From: Astragalus membranaceus
Taxonomy: Eukaryota; Streptophyta; Magnoliopsida; Fabales; Fabaceae
Assembly: GCA_039519185.1 (NCBI GenBank)
Contig: CM076849.1
Coordinates: 109,435,806-109,499,805, forward strand
DNA: 64,000 nucleotides
Direction: 5' to 3'
This document shows positions 19,233 to 30,688 of this stretch, piece after piece. The notes beneath the pieces were generated by a model, which did no database searches, was not told where the DNA came from, and worked only from the letters and a program-made list of their open reading frames with translations. The translations under genes were made by a program, and so were the position numbers. How positions within the stretch are numbered: the first letter of the stretch is position 1; every line of letters begins with the position of its first letter.

Positions 19233-21319
19233 TATATGTGAAGTTTGAAATAATTGATTTTATTGTTTGGGCATGATTGATGCATTATTTTAATTACGGG
19301 AGTTAAGGTGTAAATGTTGAGTTAGAGGTAGTTTAGATGAGTATTAGTGAAGGAGGGTAGTTTTATCTTTACGCCCCCTTTAATGAAGCCCCAGCTGAGA
19401 ACCCCCTCTTGACAACTCACCAGCAACCCATTTGCAACAAAAAAAATCAAAAAATAGAAGAGTGGAGAGAAGAGAGAGTTCTGAGAGCTAGAGGAGAAAG
19501 AAGAGGGAGGATTCACCTCAGATTCTGGATGCATGTTACAATTCTAAGCGCCATTCTAATCACCTCCTTCCCCTCTTCCCATAGATACCAAGAACATCAC
19601 TTACATCTCTTCCCTTCTCAAAACACCATATTTGGACCTCAAGCTTCAAGTAGCTGAAAATGGAGCTTTTAGGAAGTTGAATATTTACTTGCCTATGTTG
19701 GAACTAGGATAAGCCATTTATGAAAACACATTGAAGATTGAAGTAGCTGGGAAAGGGTTTTCAGTGGTGAGATTCGAATTGGAGTTTGGCTAGAGAAGTT
19801 GGAGTGTTCCTACAAGCTTGTTGGTGCCACTTGTGTTTTAAGCGTATTTCGAATTCGTCTCAAACTCCTCTTCGGTATTGTGGTGAGTTCTATACTCACT
19901 AGGGAATTTATTTTCTGATTTCTGGTCATGTATGTTAGTCCTGTCCACCGATTTATGAAAGCCAATATCGTACAACCGTTTTCTGAAAAATGTCACGTGA
20001 AATGTTAAATTATGTGGATTGATCGAATGTGGAGTGATTGTGTAATTTATTTGATGTTTGATTGATTGTGTTGGACTGTAATTACTGGTTAGTGTAACTG
20101 TTTTTAAGTCTCAGAGGTCATAGAAAGTCTTGGGGTCGAATAGAAAGCGAAACGGTACAAAATGGGTGTTCGAAATGCTGTTTTAAGCCATTTCTGCCTC
20201 CCATCGTGTCGCGGCCCGTGGCCGTCGCGTCGCGACGTCCCTTATTTTTGCAACGCAAAACTTTCTGTCACTTTTCGCGTCGCGACGGAACCAGTTCGCG
20301 TCGCGACGCTTTGCAGTTTTTCAGCAAAACACACTGATTTTGTTTTCGCGATAACTTTTGATCCGGTAGTCCGATTTGAGTGTTCTCAGGTGCGTTGAAA
20401 ATTGTAATTGTCTATATGTTAGGATAACGAATTTAGTAACTCTGAGTGAGATCACTTAAATTAAGATAAGATGGACTAGAAATCCTAATGTTAAGTATAA
20501 GATTATGTTAAGTAAGAGATCATGTCATGTATAAGCTCATTGTTATCTTCAAGATCATTGTTATGTTCATGTTCAGGTATATTAAAATATATACATCAGT
20601 TCAGTTAGGGTGGCGACCCTATTTCAGTTTAGTGTGCTAGGGGAGGGGAAGTCATGAGCCCTACGAACCTAGGCCCCATGAGGGATCCACTAGTGATTAG
20701 TGGAATGGGTTCACCGGGAGTTTATTTTGCCAAATGACCGGTGAAATGCTAAAAATCATTGTTCATGTGTTGTCTCTTGTAGTCCGCTTAAGGGTTAAGA
20801 GGACAACGTTAGTTTTAGCCACATAGTCAACTATTAGGACTATGAGTTATGAATCTAGAATAATGAATCAAGCATAATTGAACTGAGAGAGTTACTAAGG
20901 GGTCTCGATAGAATTCACGGAGACAAGTTGTCTCATCCTTCATATGTTGTTGTTTTTCAGAGTTGCAGGCTAAGTTGAAGACGATGAGGCATGGTTATGG
21001 AGATGCTTGAGGAGTTGCTGATGCTTTATTTATCTCGTTATGTATTCCCTTTTCAGTTTCCTTAGATTGTACAATTGTACGACTTATGTTGTTAAAGTTG
21101 TAAATCGCTTCCGCATACTTTCTATTTTGGTACTGAACACTAGTCTGAGTGGTGTAAGAACGCTTTATGTATTTTATGTTAAGTTATGTAAGTGCGCTTG
21201 ATGGTTTTTAGCATCGAGATATCAGTATGTCTTCGGTATTTAGAACAGGAAGTACTTTGATGTATGCCAGTAGTGCATTTCGGTAACTTCTACAAGTTAG
21301 AAATTATCGGGGTGTTACA
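19155..21319 (+). mobile_element. LTR2 of array T, a likely LTR4/LTR1 hybrid
   Basis: 2165 bp, starting TGTCACATCCCC (one change) and ending TGTTACA. Its 5' half shares LTR4 variants (TTGGGCATGATTG, CCTATGTTGGAACTAGG, CACCTCAGATTCTGG). Its 3' half shares LTR1 variants, including the deletion of about 78 bp and the form AAATCGCTTCCGCATAC. Confidence 0.85.
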
Positions 21320-21456
21320 ATTGGTATCAGAGCAGTTCGACCTAGTCGGGCTTAGAATTCAAGAGTCTCTTATGTCTTCTAAGTGTGATTCCTCTTAGTA
21401 TGCTATTAGACGTTTAGCCTGATCAACTAAACACTTTGTGCATATTTTGCAGAATC

Positions 21457-22614
21457 ATGCCTGGTAGAGGTAGGAGAAGCGTCCACGTCGATCCCCATTC
21501 CGAGTGGATGTAGAATGTAATGGAGAATCAGCAAAAGATGATGCAGGACATGATGCAGATGCATCACGAGATGATGAACCGGCAGCAACCGAATGTTCAA
21601 CAACCTCCTCCGAAAGATCCGAATAGAGCTTATTTCCGTTTTCAGAAGATGAATCCCCAAAGTTTCAAGGGAGGGCCTAAGGTGATGGTGTCGCATTTCT
21701 GGTTGGATTCGATGGAGAAGATTTTCAGGACTCTTCAATACAGTGAGGAAGACAAGGTTCTTTTTGCCGCCCATATGCTCGAGGAAGATGCTCAGACATG
21801 GTGGACCAATGCTCATGAATTGATGGTGAATCAGGGAACTCCGGTTACCTGGGTCAACTTCAAGGACATGTTTATTGGTCACTTTTTCCCTCCGGTGATG
21901 AAGTTAAGCAAGCAGGCCGAGTTTGTCAATTTGAGGCAAGGAGAGATGTCAGTAGGAGAGTTCACCGCCAAGTTTGAAAGGCTGTCTCAATTATATCTGT
22001 TAGCAAAGCATGCATCGAATGATGAGTGGAAGATGCACCTGTACAGGGCAGGCCTTCGTGTTGATGTGGCCCAAGGTCTCAACTCTTATGCTTTGACCAG
22101 TTATGCTGGATTGGTGCAGCAAGCGTATGTTGTAGAAGCAGATCTCAACAGGTTGCATGAAGAAAGGAAAGCTTCTCGGAAAGAGAAGAAGAAGGCTTTC
22201 GAACTGCCAACCCCAAGGGAGGAGCCGGGGAGTAACTCCAACAAAGGAAAGCAAGCAGTGGTGCCTGAATTCCCAAGAATCGGTAAGGGTTCAAAATGCG
22301 GAAAGCCTCATAGTGGAGAGTGTCGCTTGGGATCCACTGCGTGTTATTATTACAAAGAAAAAGGGCATTATGCTAACGAGTGTCCGGCGAGGAAGAAGAA
22401 TCGAGAGGAGCAGGCCACCCCCGCATGCGGAAGAATCTTTGTGTTGGACGCTCAGAAAGGCAAAGCTGATGATGGTTCGGCGAAAGGTATATTTAGTCCA
22501 ATTTTGAGGACAAATTTTTTTAAAAGTTGGGGTGATTGTAACATCCCCTATTTTAGTCAATCTAACTTAATTAAAATTGGCGAGAAATCATATTTTACTA
22601 GTTTAGCATTTTGA
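21457..22614 (+). pseudogene. gag of T unit 2, damaged zinc knuckles
   Basis: Same plan as unit 1. The homologous ATG (21457) is followed by the shared TAG at codon 19; a new ATG (21520, MENQQKMMQDM) opens a frame to 22614. The gag domain is intact by eye. The first knuckle reads GSKCGKPHSGEC (Cys to Gly) and the second CYYYKEKGHYANEC (Cys to Tyr), so RNA binding through the knuckles is probably lost. Unit 3 shares both changes, so units 2 and 3 descend from one copy. Confidence 0.85.
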
Positions 22615-24699
22615 TATATGTGAAGTTTGAAATAATTGATTTTATTGTTTGGGCATGATTGATGCATTATTTTAATTACGGGAGTTAAGGTGTAAATGTT
22701 GAGTTAGAGGTAGTTTAGATGAGTATTAGTGAACGAGGGTAGTTTTGTCTTTATGCCCCCTTTAATGAAGCCCCTGCTGAGAACCCCCTCCTCACAACTC
22801 ACCAGCAACCCATTTGCAACAAAAAAATCAGAAAATGGAAGAGTGGAGAGAAGAGAGAGTTGTGAGAGCTAGAGGAGGAAGAAGAGGGAGGATTCACCTC
22901 AGATTCTGGATGCATGTTACAATTCTAAGCGCCATTCTAATCACCTCCTTCCCCTCTTCCCATAGATACCAAGAACATCACTTACATCTCTTCCCTTCTC
23001 AAAACACCATATTTGGACCTCAAGCTTCAAGTAGCTGAAAATGGAGCTTTTAGGAAGTTGAAGATTTACTTGCCTATGTTGGAACTAGGATAAGCCATTT
23101 CTGAAAACACATTGAAGATTGAAGTAGCTGGGAAAGGGTTTTCAGTGGTGAGATTCGAATTGGAGTTTGGCTAGTGAAGTTGGAGTGTTCCTAGAAACTT
23201 GTTGGTGCCACTTGTGTTTTAAGCGTATTTCGAATTCGTCTCAAACTCCTCTTCGGTATTGTGGTGAGTTCTATACTCACTAGGGAATTTATTTTCTGAT
23301 TTCTGGTCATGTATGTTAGTCCTGTCCACTGATTTATGAAAGCCAATATCGTACAACCGTTTTCTGAAAAATGTCACGTGAAATGTTAAATTATGTGGAT
23401 TGATCGAATGTGGAGTGATTGTGTAATTTATTTGATGTTTGATTGATTGTGTTGGACTGGAATTACTGGTTAGTGTAACTGTTTTTAAGTCTCGGAGGTC
23501 ATAGAAAGTCTTGGGGTCGAATAGAAAGCGAAACGGTACAAAATGGGTGTTTGAAATGCTGTTTTCAGCCATTTTTGCCTCCCATCGCGTCGCGGCCCGT
23601 GGCCGTCGCGTCGCGACGTCCCTTATTTTTGCAACGCAAAACTTTCTGTCACTTTTCGCGTCGCGACGGAACCAGCTCGCGTCGCGATGCTTTGCAGTTT
23701 TTCAGCAAAACACACTGATTTTTTTTTCGCGATAACTTTTGATCCGGTAGTCCGATTTGAGTGTTCTCAGGTGCATTGAAAATTGTAATTGTCTATATGT
23801 TAGGATAACGAATTTAGTAACTCCGAGTGAGATCACTTAAATTAAGATAAGATGGACTAGAGACCCTAATGTTAAGTATAAGATTATGTTAAGTAAGAGA
23901 TCATGTCATGTATAAGCTCATTGTTATCTTAAAATCATTGTTATGTTCATGTTCAGGTATATTAAAATATATACATCAGTTCAGTTAGGGCGACGACCCT
24001 ATTTCAGTTTAGTGTGCTAGGGGAGGGGAAGTCATGAGCCCTACGAACCTAGGCCCCATGAGGGATCCACTAGTGATTAGTGGAATGGGTTCACCGGGAG
24101 TTTATTTTGCCAAATGACCGGTGACATGCTAAAAATCATTGTTCATGTGTTGTCTCTTGTAGCCTGCTTAAGGGTTATGAGGACAACGTTAGTTTCAGCC
24201 ACATAGTCAACTATTAGGACTATGAGTTATGAATCTAGAATAATGAATCAAGTATAATTGAACTGAGAGAGTTACTAAGGGGTCTCGATAGAATTCACGG
24301 AGACAAGTTGTCTCACCCTTCATATGTTGTAGTTTTTCAGAGTTGCAGGCTAAGTTGAAGACGATGAGGCATGGTTATGGAGATGCTTGAGGAGTTGCTG
24401 ATGCTTTATTTATCTCGTTATGTATTCCCTTTTCAGTTTCCTTAGATTGTACAATTGTACGACTTATGTTGTTAAAGTTGTAAATCGCTTCCGCATACTT
24501 TCTATTTTGGTACTGAACACTAGTCTGAGTGGTGTAAGAACGCTTTATGTATTTTATGTTAAGTTATGTAAGTGCGCTTGATGGTTTTTAGCATCGAGAT
24601 ATCAGTATGTCTTCGGTATTTAGAACAGGAAGTACTTTGATGTATGCCAGTAGTGCATTTCGGTAACTTCTACAAGTTAGAAATTATCGGGGTGTTACA
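22537..24699 (+). mobile_element. LTR3 of array T, a likely LTR4/LTR1 hybrid
   Basis: 2163 bp, TGTAACATCCCC to TGTTACA. It shows the same mosaic as LTR2, 5' part like LTR4 and 3' part like LTR1. The primer-binding site follows at 24702. Confidence 0.85.
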
Positions 24700-24836
24700 A
24701 TTGGTATCAGAGCAGTTCGACCTAGTCGGGCTTAGAATTCAAGAGTCTCTTATGTCTTCTAATTGTGATTCCTCTTAGTATGCTATTAGACGTTTAGCCT
24801 GATCAATTAAACACTTTGTGCATATTTTGCAGAATC

Positions 24837-25992
24837 ATGCCTGGTAGAGGTAGGAGAAGCGTCCCCGTCGATCCCCATTCCGAGTGGATGTAGAATGTAA
24901 TTGAGATCAGCAGAAGATGATGCAGGACATGATGCAGATGCATCACGAGATGATGAACCGGCAGCAACCGAATGTTCAACAACCTCCTCCGAAAGATCCG
25001 AATAGAGCTTATTTCCGTTTTCAGAAGATGAATCCCCATAGTTTCAAGGGAGGGCCTAAGGTGATGGTGTTGCATTTCTGGTTGGATTCGATGGAGAAGA
25101 TTTTCAGGACTCTTCAATACAGTGAGGAAGAGAAGGTTCTTTTTGCCGCCCATATGCTCGAGGAAGATGCTCAGACATGGTGGACCAATGCTCATGAATT
25201 GATGGTGAATCAGGGAACTCCGGTTACCTGGGTCAACTTCAAGGACATGTTTATCGGTCACTTTTTCCCTCTGGTGATGAAGTTAAGCAAGCAGGCCGAG
25301 TTTGTCAATTTGAGGCAAGGAGAGATGTCAGTAGGAGAGTTCACCGCCAAGTTTGAAAGGCTGTTTCAATTATATCTGTTAGCAAAGCATGCATCGAATG
25401 ATGAGTGGAAGATGCACCTGTACAGGGCAGGCTTCGTGTTGATGTGGCCCAAAGTCTCAACTCTTATGCTTTGACCAGTTATGCTGGATTGGTGCAGCAA
25501 GCGTATGTTGTAGAAGCAGATCTCAACAGGTTGCATGAAGAAAGGAAATCTTCTCGGAAAGAGAAGAAGAAGGCTTTGGAACTGCCAACCCCAAGGGAGG
25601 AGCCGGGGAGTAACTCCAACAAAGGAAAGCAAGCAGTGGTGTCTGAATTCCCAAGAATCGGTAAGGGTTCAAAATGCGGAAAGCCTGATAGTGGAGAGTG
25701 TCGCTTGGGATCAACTGCGTGTTATTATTACAAAGAAAAAGGGCATTATGCTAATGAGTGTCCGGCGAGGAAGAAGAATCGAGAGGAGCAGGCCACCCCC
25801 GCATGCGGAAGAATCTTTGTGTTGGACGCTCAGAAAGGCAAAGCTGATGATGGTTCGGTGAAAGGTATATTTAGTCCAATTTTGAGGACAAATTTTTTTA
25901 AAAGTTGGGGTGATTGTAACATCCCCTATTTTAGTCAATCTAATTTAATTAAAATTGGCGAGAAATCATATTTTACTAGTTTAGCATTTTGA
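24837..25992 (+). pseudogene. gag of T unit 3, frameshifted
   Basis: The shared TAG at codon 19 is present, one base is missing near 24905 (GAGATCAGC instead of GAGAATCAGC), and another near 25430 (GGGCAGGCTTCG instead of GGGCAGGCCTTCG). The gag is therefore split into 24917-25474 and a downstream part to 25992. The knuckles read GSKCGKPDSGEC (also His to Asp) and CYYYKEKGHYANEC. Non-functional. Confidence 0.85.
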
Positions 25993-27796
25993 TATATGTG
26001 AAGTTTGAAATAATTGATTTTATTGTTTGGGCATGATTGATGCATTATTTTAATTACGGGAGTTAAGGTGTAAATGTTGAGTTAGAGGTAGTTTAGATGA
26101 GTATTAGTGAAGGAGGGTAGTTTTGTCTTTACGCCCCCTTTAATGAAGCCCCAGCTGAGAACCCCCTCCTCACAACTCACCAGCAACCCATTTGCAACAA
26201 AAAAATCAGAAAATAGAAGAGTGGAGAGAAGAGAGAGTTGTGAGAGCTAGAGGAGGAAGAAGAGGGAGGATTCACCTCAGATTCTGGATGCATGTTACAA
26301 TTCTAAGCGCCATTCTAATCAGCTCCTTCCCCTCTTCCCATAGATACCAAGAACATCACTTACATCTCTTCCCTTCTCAAAACACCATATTTGAACTTCA
26401 AGCTTCAAGTAGCTGAAAATGGAGGTTTTAGGTAGTTGAAGATTTACTTGCCTATGTTGGAACTAGGATAAGCCATTTCTGAAAACACATTGAAGATTGA
26501 AGTAGCTGGGAAAGGGTTTTCAGTGGTGAGATTCGAATTGGAGTTTGGCTAGAGAAGTTGGAGTGTTCCTAGAAGCTTGTTGGTGCCACTTGTGTTTTAA
26601 GCGTATTTCGAATTCGTCTCAAACTCCTCTTCGGTATTGTGGTGAGTTCTATACTCACTAGGGAATTTATTTTATGATTTCTGGTCACTTTTCGCGTCGC
26701 GATGGAACCAATTCGCGTCGCGACGCTTTGCAGTTTTTCAGCAAAACACACTGATTTTGTTTTCGCGATAACTTTTGATCCGGTAGTCCGGTTTGAGTGT
26801 TCTTAGGTGCGTTGAAAAGCTAATGAAAAGGCCTAACTGAATATGTAATCAAAGTTGTATACTTCTCTGTTTTGGAAATAATCCTGATTGGATTAAATTG
26901 TAATTGTCTATATGTTAGGATAACGAATTTAATAACTCCGAGTGAGATCACGTTAAATTAAGATAAGATGGACTAGATACCCTAATGTTAAGTATAAGAT
27001 TATGTTAAGTAAGAGATCATGTCATGTATAAGCTCATTGTTATGTTCATGTTCATGTATACTAAAATATATACATCAGTTCAGTTAGGGTGACGACCCTA
27101 TTTCAGTTTAGTGTGCTAGGGGAGGGGAAGTCATGAGCCATACGAACCTAGGCCCCATAAGGGATCCACTAGTGATTAGTGGAATGGGTTCACCGGGAGT
27201 TTATTTTGCCAAATGACCGGTGACATGCTAAAAATAATTGTTCTTGTGTTGTCTCTTGTAGCCGACTTAAGGGTTATGAGGACAACGTTAGTTTCAGCCA
27301 CATAGTCAACTATTAGGACTATGAGTTATAAATCTAGAATAATGAATCAAGCATAATTGAACCGAGAGAGTTAGTAAGGGGTCTCGATAGAACTCACGGA
27401 GACAAGTTGTCTCACCCTTCATATGTTGTTGTTTTTCAGAGTTGCAGGCTAAGTTGAAGACGATGAGGCATGGTTATGGAGATGCTTGAGGAGTTGCTGA
27501 TGCTTTATTTATCTCGTTATGTATTCCCTTTTCAGTTTCCTTAGATTGTACAGTTGTACGACTTATGTTGTTAAAGTTGAAATCGATTCCACATACTTTC
27601 TATTTTACTACTGAACAGTAGTCTGAGTGGTGTAAGAACGCTTTATGTACTTTATGTTAAGTTATATATGTGCGCTTGATGGTTTTTAGCATCGAGATAT
27701 CAGTATGTGTTCTGTATTTAGAACAGGAAGTACTCTGATGTATGCCAGTAGTGCATTTCGGTAACTCTACAAGTTAGAAATTCTCGGGGTGTTACA
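25915..27796 (+). mobile_element. LTR4 of array T, with ancestral block and private deletion
   Basis: 1882 bp. It lacks about 345 bp present in the others (junction near 26690, TTTCTGGTCA joined to CTTTTCGCGTCGCG) but keeps about 78 bp at 26817-26893 (AAAGCTAATGAAAAGGCC onward) that LTR1-3 lack. The C and D LTRs have a homologue of that block, so LTR4 preserves the older state and the others share a derived deletion. Confidence 0.9.
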
Positions 27797-27801
27797 GTTT
27801 A
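27797..27801. repeat. Right target-site duplication of array T (GTTTA)
   Basis: Copy of 15768-15772. It is also part of the interrupted element A LTR terminus. Confidence 0.9.
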
Positions 27802-28561
27802 CCGTGAATTTTGGTAAACAACCGCTGGTTTAGAATTTGTTACTTGCAAGATCAACCAGTAAATCTTAGGACATTTGTGCTATAGTTTTCCAGAAAAAGG
27901 TATGAATGTTCTTGATGTTATTTGTAATAACTGACAATTTTAAAGTTGTTGAAAGTGTCGAATTGCCTTACGTATCTTTTGAATTCGATCAAGTGCAGAA
28001 AACAAGTAAATGGCAGAAATATTTAAGGAAACATGACTAGATTGCATTGAAATAAAAGAAATTGGTACACAATATCATACATCTGATTTCTGTAACTCTT
28101 GTTTCTCTGTAACTTGGAATTCTGAGCGTGAGAAATAAGTATGAGAGTTTGTGACCCTTTTTTCTCTATGAGAAACTACTATATATACTATGCAGAGATT
28201 GTAACTGCCTACAACAGTTATATATAACTGTACACGGATTTAAAAACAACATCTGTCGTATCTTTCGACGATGTAACTACTACAATCTTCGACAACAATG
28301 ACCGTATCCTTCGACGGCGTAACTGCTACGTTCTTCGACAATGCTGCTTTAGCCCTGATCTGTTGCTGGATTTTTATTCCCCTTTCTGTCGAAGTATTGC
28401 CTTCAAGGACTCAATTTCATCGTCTTTGTGAAGTACTCGAAAGTCGAAGATCACCTTTGAATTACCATCCCAATGTCGAAAACAAACATTTCTATTTTAA
28501 AGTGACAAGTCAAACCTCATTGACTGCATTTAATTGAGCCTGTCGAAAATGCAGGCTAACA
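27797..28561 (-). mobile_element. Element A 3' LTR
   Basis: On the minus strand it starts TGTTAGCCTGCATT at 28561, preceded by a purine tract (TTTTTGGGGGCAATT), and ends ACGGTAAACA. The terminal bases lie at 15767 because T inserted one base from the end. A TATATATA promoter-like box lies at 28180-28187 on the minus strand. Nine TCGA-centred sites cluster at 28265-28545. Confidence 0.8.
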
Positions 28562-28689
28562 AATTGCCCCCAAAAATGTCATTTTGGTTTAAACGATGGT
28601 AGAAAATTGACGTTTTTGAATTGTCTTTCGACAACCCTAAGTCAAGCACTCTAACGTCATCAACGTCACTCTTAAGCATCATGTCAGCA

Positions 28690-29575
28690 CTTGAGTGCGC
28701 TGTCATATTAATGGCCACGAAATATTGGCTTATTCTAACTTCCTGCAATATTGGATAATATTTCTTTAAATACATGCCATTTATTCGCAAAATTCGACTA
28801 TCAGCGCCTAATTCTTCGACTTCATAGGCACCATTAGAAAAAACCTGCGTAATTCGAAATGGTCCTTCCCAATTTGGTAACCATTTGCCTAAGACTCTAT
28901 CTTTTTTATCCATAGGCAAACTAACTTTCTAAACTAGGTCTCCCAAGGCAAACGCTTTCAACTTAACCCTTCTATTGTAGGCTTTGGCTATTCTCTCCTT
29001 TTGCCTTGTAAGGACATTTAATGCCGCTAATCTTTCTTCATCTAGATCAATTAATTCATCTAACATCATATTCCAATAATAATCTGATGGAATCTCATAT
29101 TGCTTTTGAATCCTAGCTGATTGTAGATGAATTTCAACTGGCAACACTGCATCATGCCCAAAAGTAAGTCTAAATGGAGTAGCATTAATAGATTCTCTAG
29201 GGGAATTTCAACAAGCCCATAAAACTTGGTCAAGAGTCTTGTGCCAATTTCTTGGTTTTTGTCCAATATGCTTTTTTATCAAATTAATGATGATTTTATT
29301 GGCTTCTTCCACTTGACCATTGGCTTGTGCATAATATGATGTTGAACTTAATAACTTAAAACCTGTTTCAGAGGAAAATTCCATAATCTTTCGACCAGTA
29401 AAAACTGAGCCTTGATCTGTGGTAATGGTTTCTGGAATCCCAAACCTATATAGAATATGGTTTTGAATAAAATTCATAACTGCCTCTTGGTCAACATTGG
29501 CTAAGGGGATAGCTTCGACCCACTTGGTAAAGTAATCTATGCCAAATAATATATAACGGTGGCCTTTCGACGAAG
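28690..29575 (-). pseudogene. Element A integrase core and C-terminus, Tat type
   Basis: It continues directly from 37522 once B is removed: IGEIRPTS joins SKGHRYILFGIDYFTKWVEA without loss. It holds the second catalytic Asp (ITTDQGSVF) and Glu (ANGQVEEANK). Further on are FGHDAVLPVEI and the C-terminal DRVLGKWLPNWEGPF. Stops occur near 29208 and 28926. Read together with the upstream part this is a Tat-lineage integrase. Confidence 0.85.
29571..29575. repeat. Left target-site duplication of element B (CGAAG)
   Basis: CGAAG precedes the B LTR start at 29576 and is repeated at 37517-37521. Removing B plus one copy restores the integrase reading frame of A. Confidence 0.95.
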
Positions 29576-30302
29576 TGTTTGCTGGTGTTTTTAGCAAACA
29601 ATCACTGGTTTTATTAGAAATGTTTGTGAGATTAAACCAGAAATCTCTAAAGCAATTGCCTTTAAACACCGCAGTTTGTCAACAAATATATTTTAAAAAG
29701 GGGGACAATTCACCATGAAAATGGAAATCAAAGAAAAAGAAGTAGTAAAATGGAACGCAGAAATATAAAATGACTTGTATTGAAAGCAATAAATTGCATT
29801 AAATGTAAAGAGAATGGTGCACAAATTCACATACGTTGTACAATAATTCTTTTACTCTGTTTTCGCTGTGACTTGGAAGTTAGAGTTTCAGAACTGTGTG
29901 TTTGGTATAATAATTTGCCACACTGATTTCTCCGTAGAAACTCCTATTTATACAGAAAATAATGACTGAAATGTAAAACTGCTATGGACACGTGGCTACG
30001 TCTTATTAACCAGTGATAGACTTCGTGCCACGCTCGATGCCATATACTGCCTACGTTGTATTAACCGTAATCTTGAAATTCGACACAACTGTTTGCCAAT
30101 AACTGCTTGACGAAGTCCTGAATACACTGTCCTGTCGAAAACTCTTCCCTGTCGAATTGGTGAAGACTTCTTTTGTCGAAAACATGCTGAAATGACTTAA
30201 ATGTCACTTTTTCTTTCCGAAGGCATTATGAATGATCTTTAATGAAGAGTCAAACCCTATTAATTAACCACTCAGCAGCTTTGTCGAAAATATAGGCTAA
30301 CA
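29576..30302 (-). mobile_element. Element B 3' LTR
   Basis: 727 bp. Minus strand TGTTAGCCTATATTTTCGAC to AGCAAACA. TATAAATA lies at 29952-29945 (minus), and a CACGTG box is at 29989-29994. Confidence 0.92.
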
Positions 30303-30318
30303 AATTGCCCCCCAAAAA
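30303..30318 (-). other. Polypurine tract of element B
   Basis: The minus strand reads TTTTTGGGGGGCAATT immediately upstream of the 3' LTR. Such tracts prime plus-strand DNA synthesis. The A counterpart is at about 28562-28576. Confidence 0.75.
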
Positions 30319-30489
30319 TATCTTTTTCGACAGTATAAGTGTTAAGGAAGAAAAAGAATATTTTTGAAGATTTCGAAACGTCGCCTCCAACAACTTTGCA
30401 TTAAATGGTGAGAGAAAAGTGCCATCATGATTTGCACAGATAAAGTGGCGCAGCTAAAATGGCACGAATAACATAAACTGCCTAATTGG

Positions 30490-30588
30490 GCCACGTGGCA
30501 TAGTTGGTGGGCCATCACGTCCTTGAAAGGTCATAAACGTGTGCGTTGTGGTAATCGTGGGAACCACTGTACACGCCAACATATAAAA
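30490..30588 (+). promoter_or_regulatory. Predicted promoter of the antisense gene
   Basis: A perfect palindrome GCCACGTGGC (30490-30499) contains a G-box CACGTG. TATAAAA lies at 30582-30588, about 80 bp further and about 100 bp before the ATG at 30689. The leader is CT-rich (TTTTTCTCTTTACTC), typical of plant 5' ends. It lies in the body of B, 190-290 bp inside the 3' LTR, and points opposite to B transcription. Confidence 0.6.
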
Positions 30589-30688
30589 GCAAATGAGTCT
30601 TTTCATTTTTCTCTTTACTCGCTTGAAACCTTAGAACCATTTCTGAAAAACAAGAACATTTGTATTCTCCATTTCTTTTCTTGAACTC

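Larger units (their letters stand above)
15773..27796 (+). mobile_element. Array T: four LTRs and three gag-only bodies in tandem
   Basis: The order is LTR1, gag1, LTR2, gag2, LTR3, gag3, LTR4, all on the plus strand and sharing LTRs. Each body has a primer-binding site, a gag frame and a purine tract, but nothing of protease, RT, RNase H or integrase, so this fits the class of terminal-repeat elements with a GAG domain (TR-GAG). In each unit the gag coding sequence runs directly into the 3' end phrase ATTTTGAGGACAAATTTTTT that normally follows pol. One 5-bp target duplication encloses the whole array, so a single insertion was later expanded in place. Confidence 0.9.

Noticed and set aside
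15773..27796. Three independent insertions side by side
   Set aside because: There is no target duplication between units, the LTRs are shared, and only one GTTTA pair encloses the set; one insertion followed by recombination fits better.
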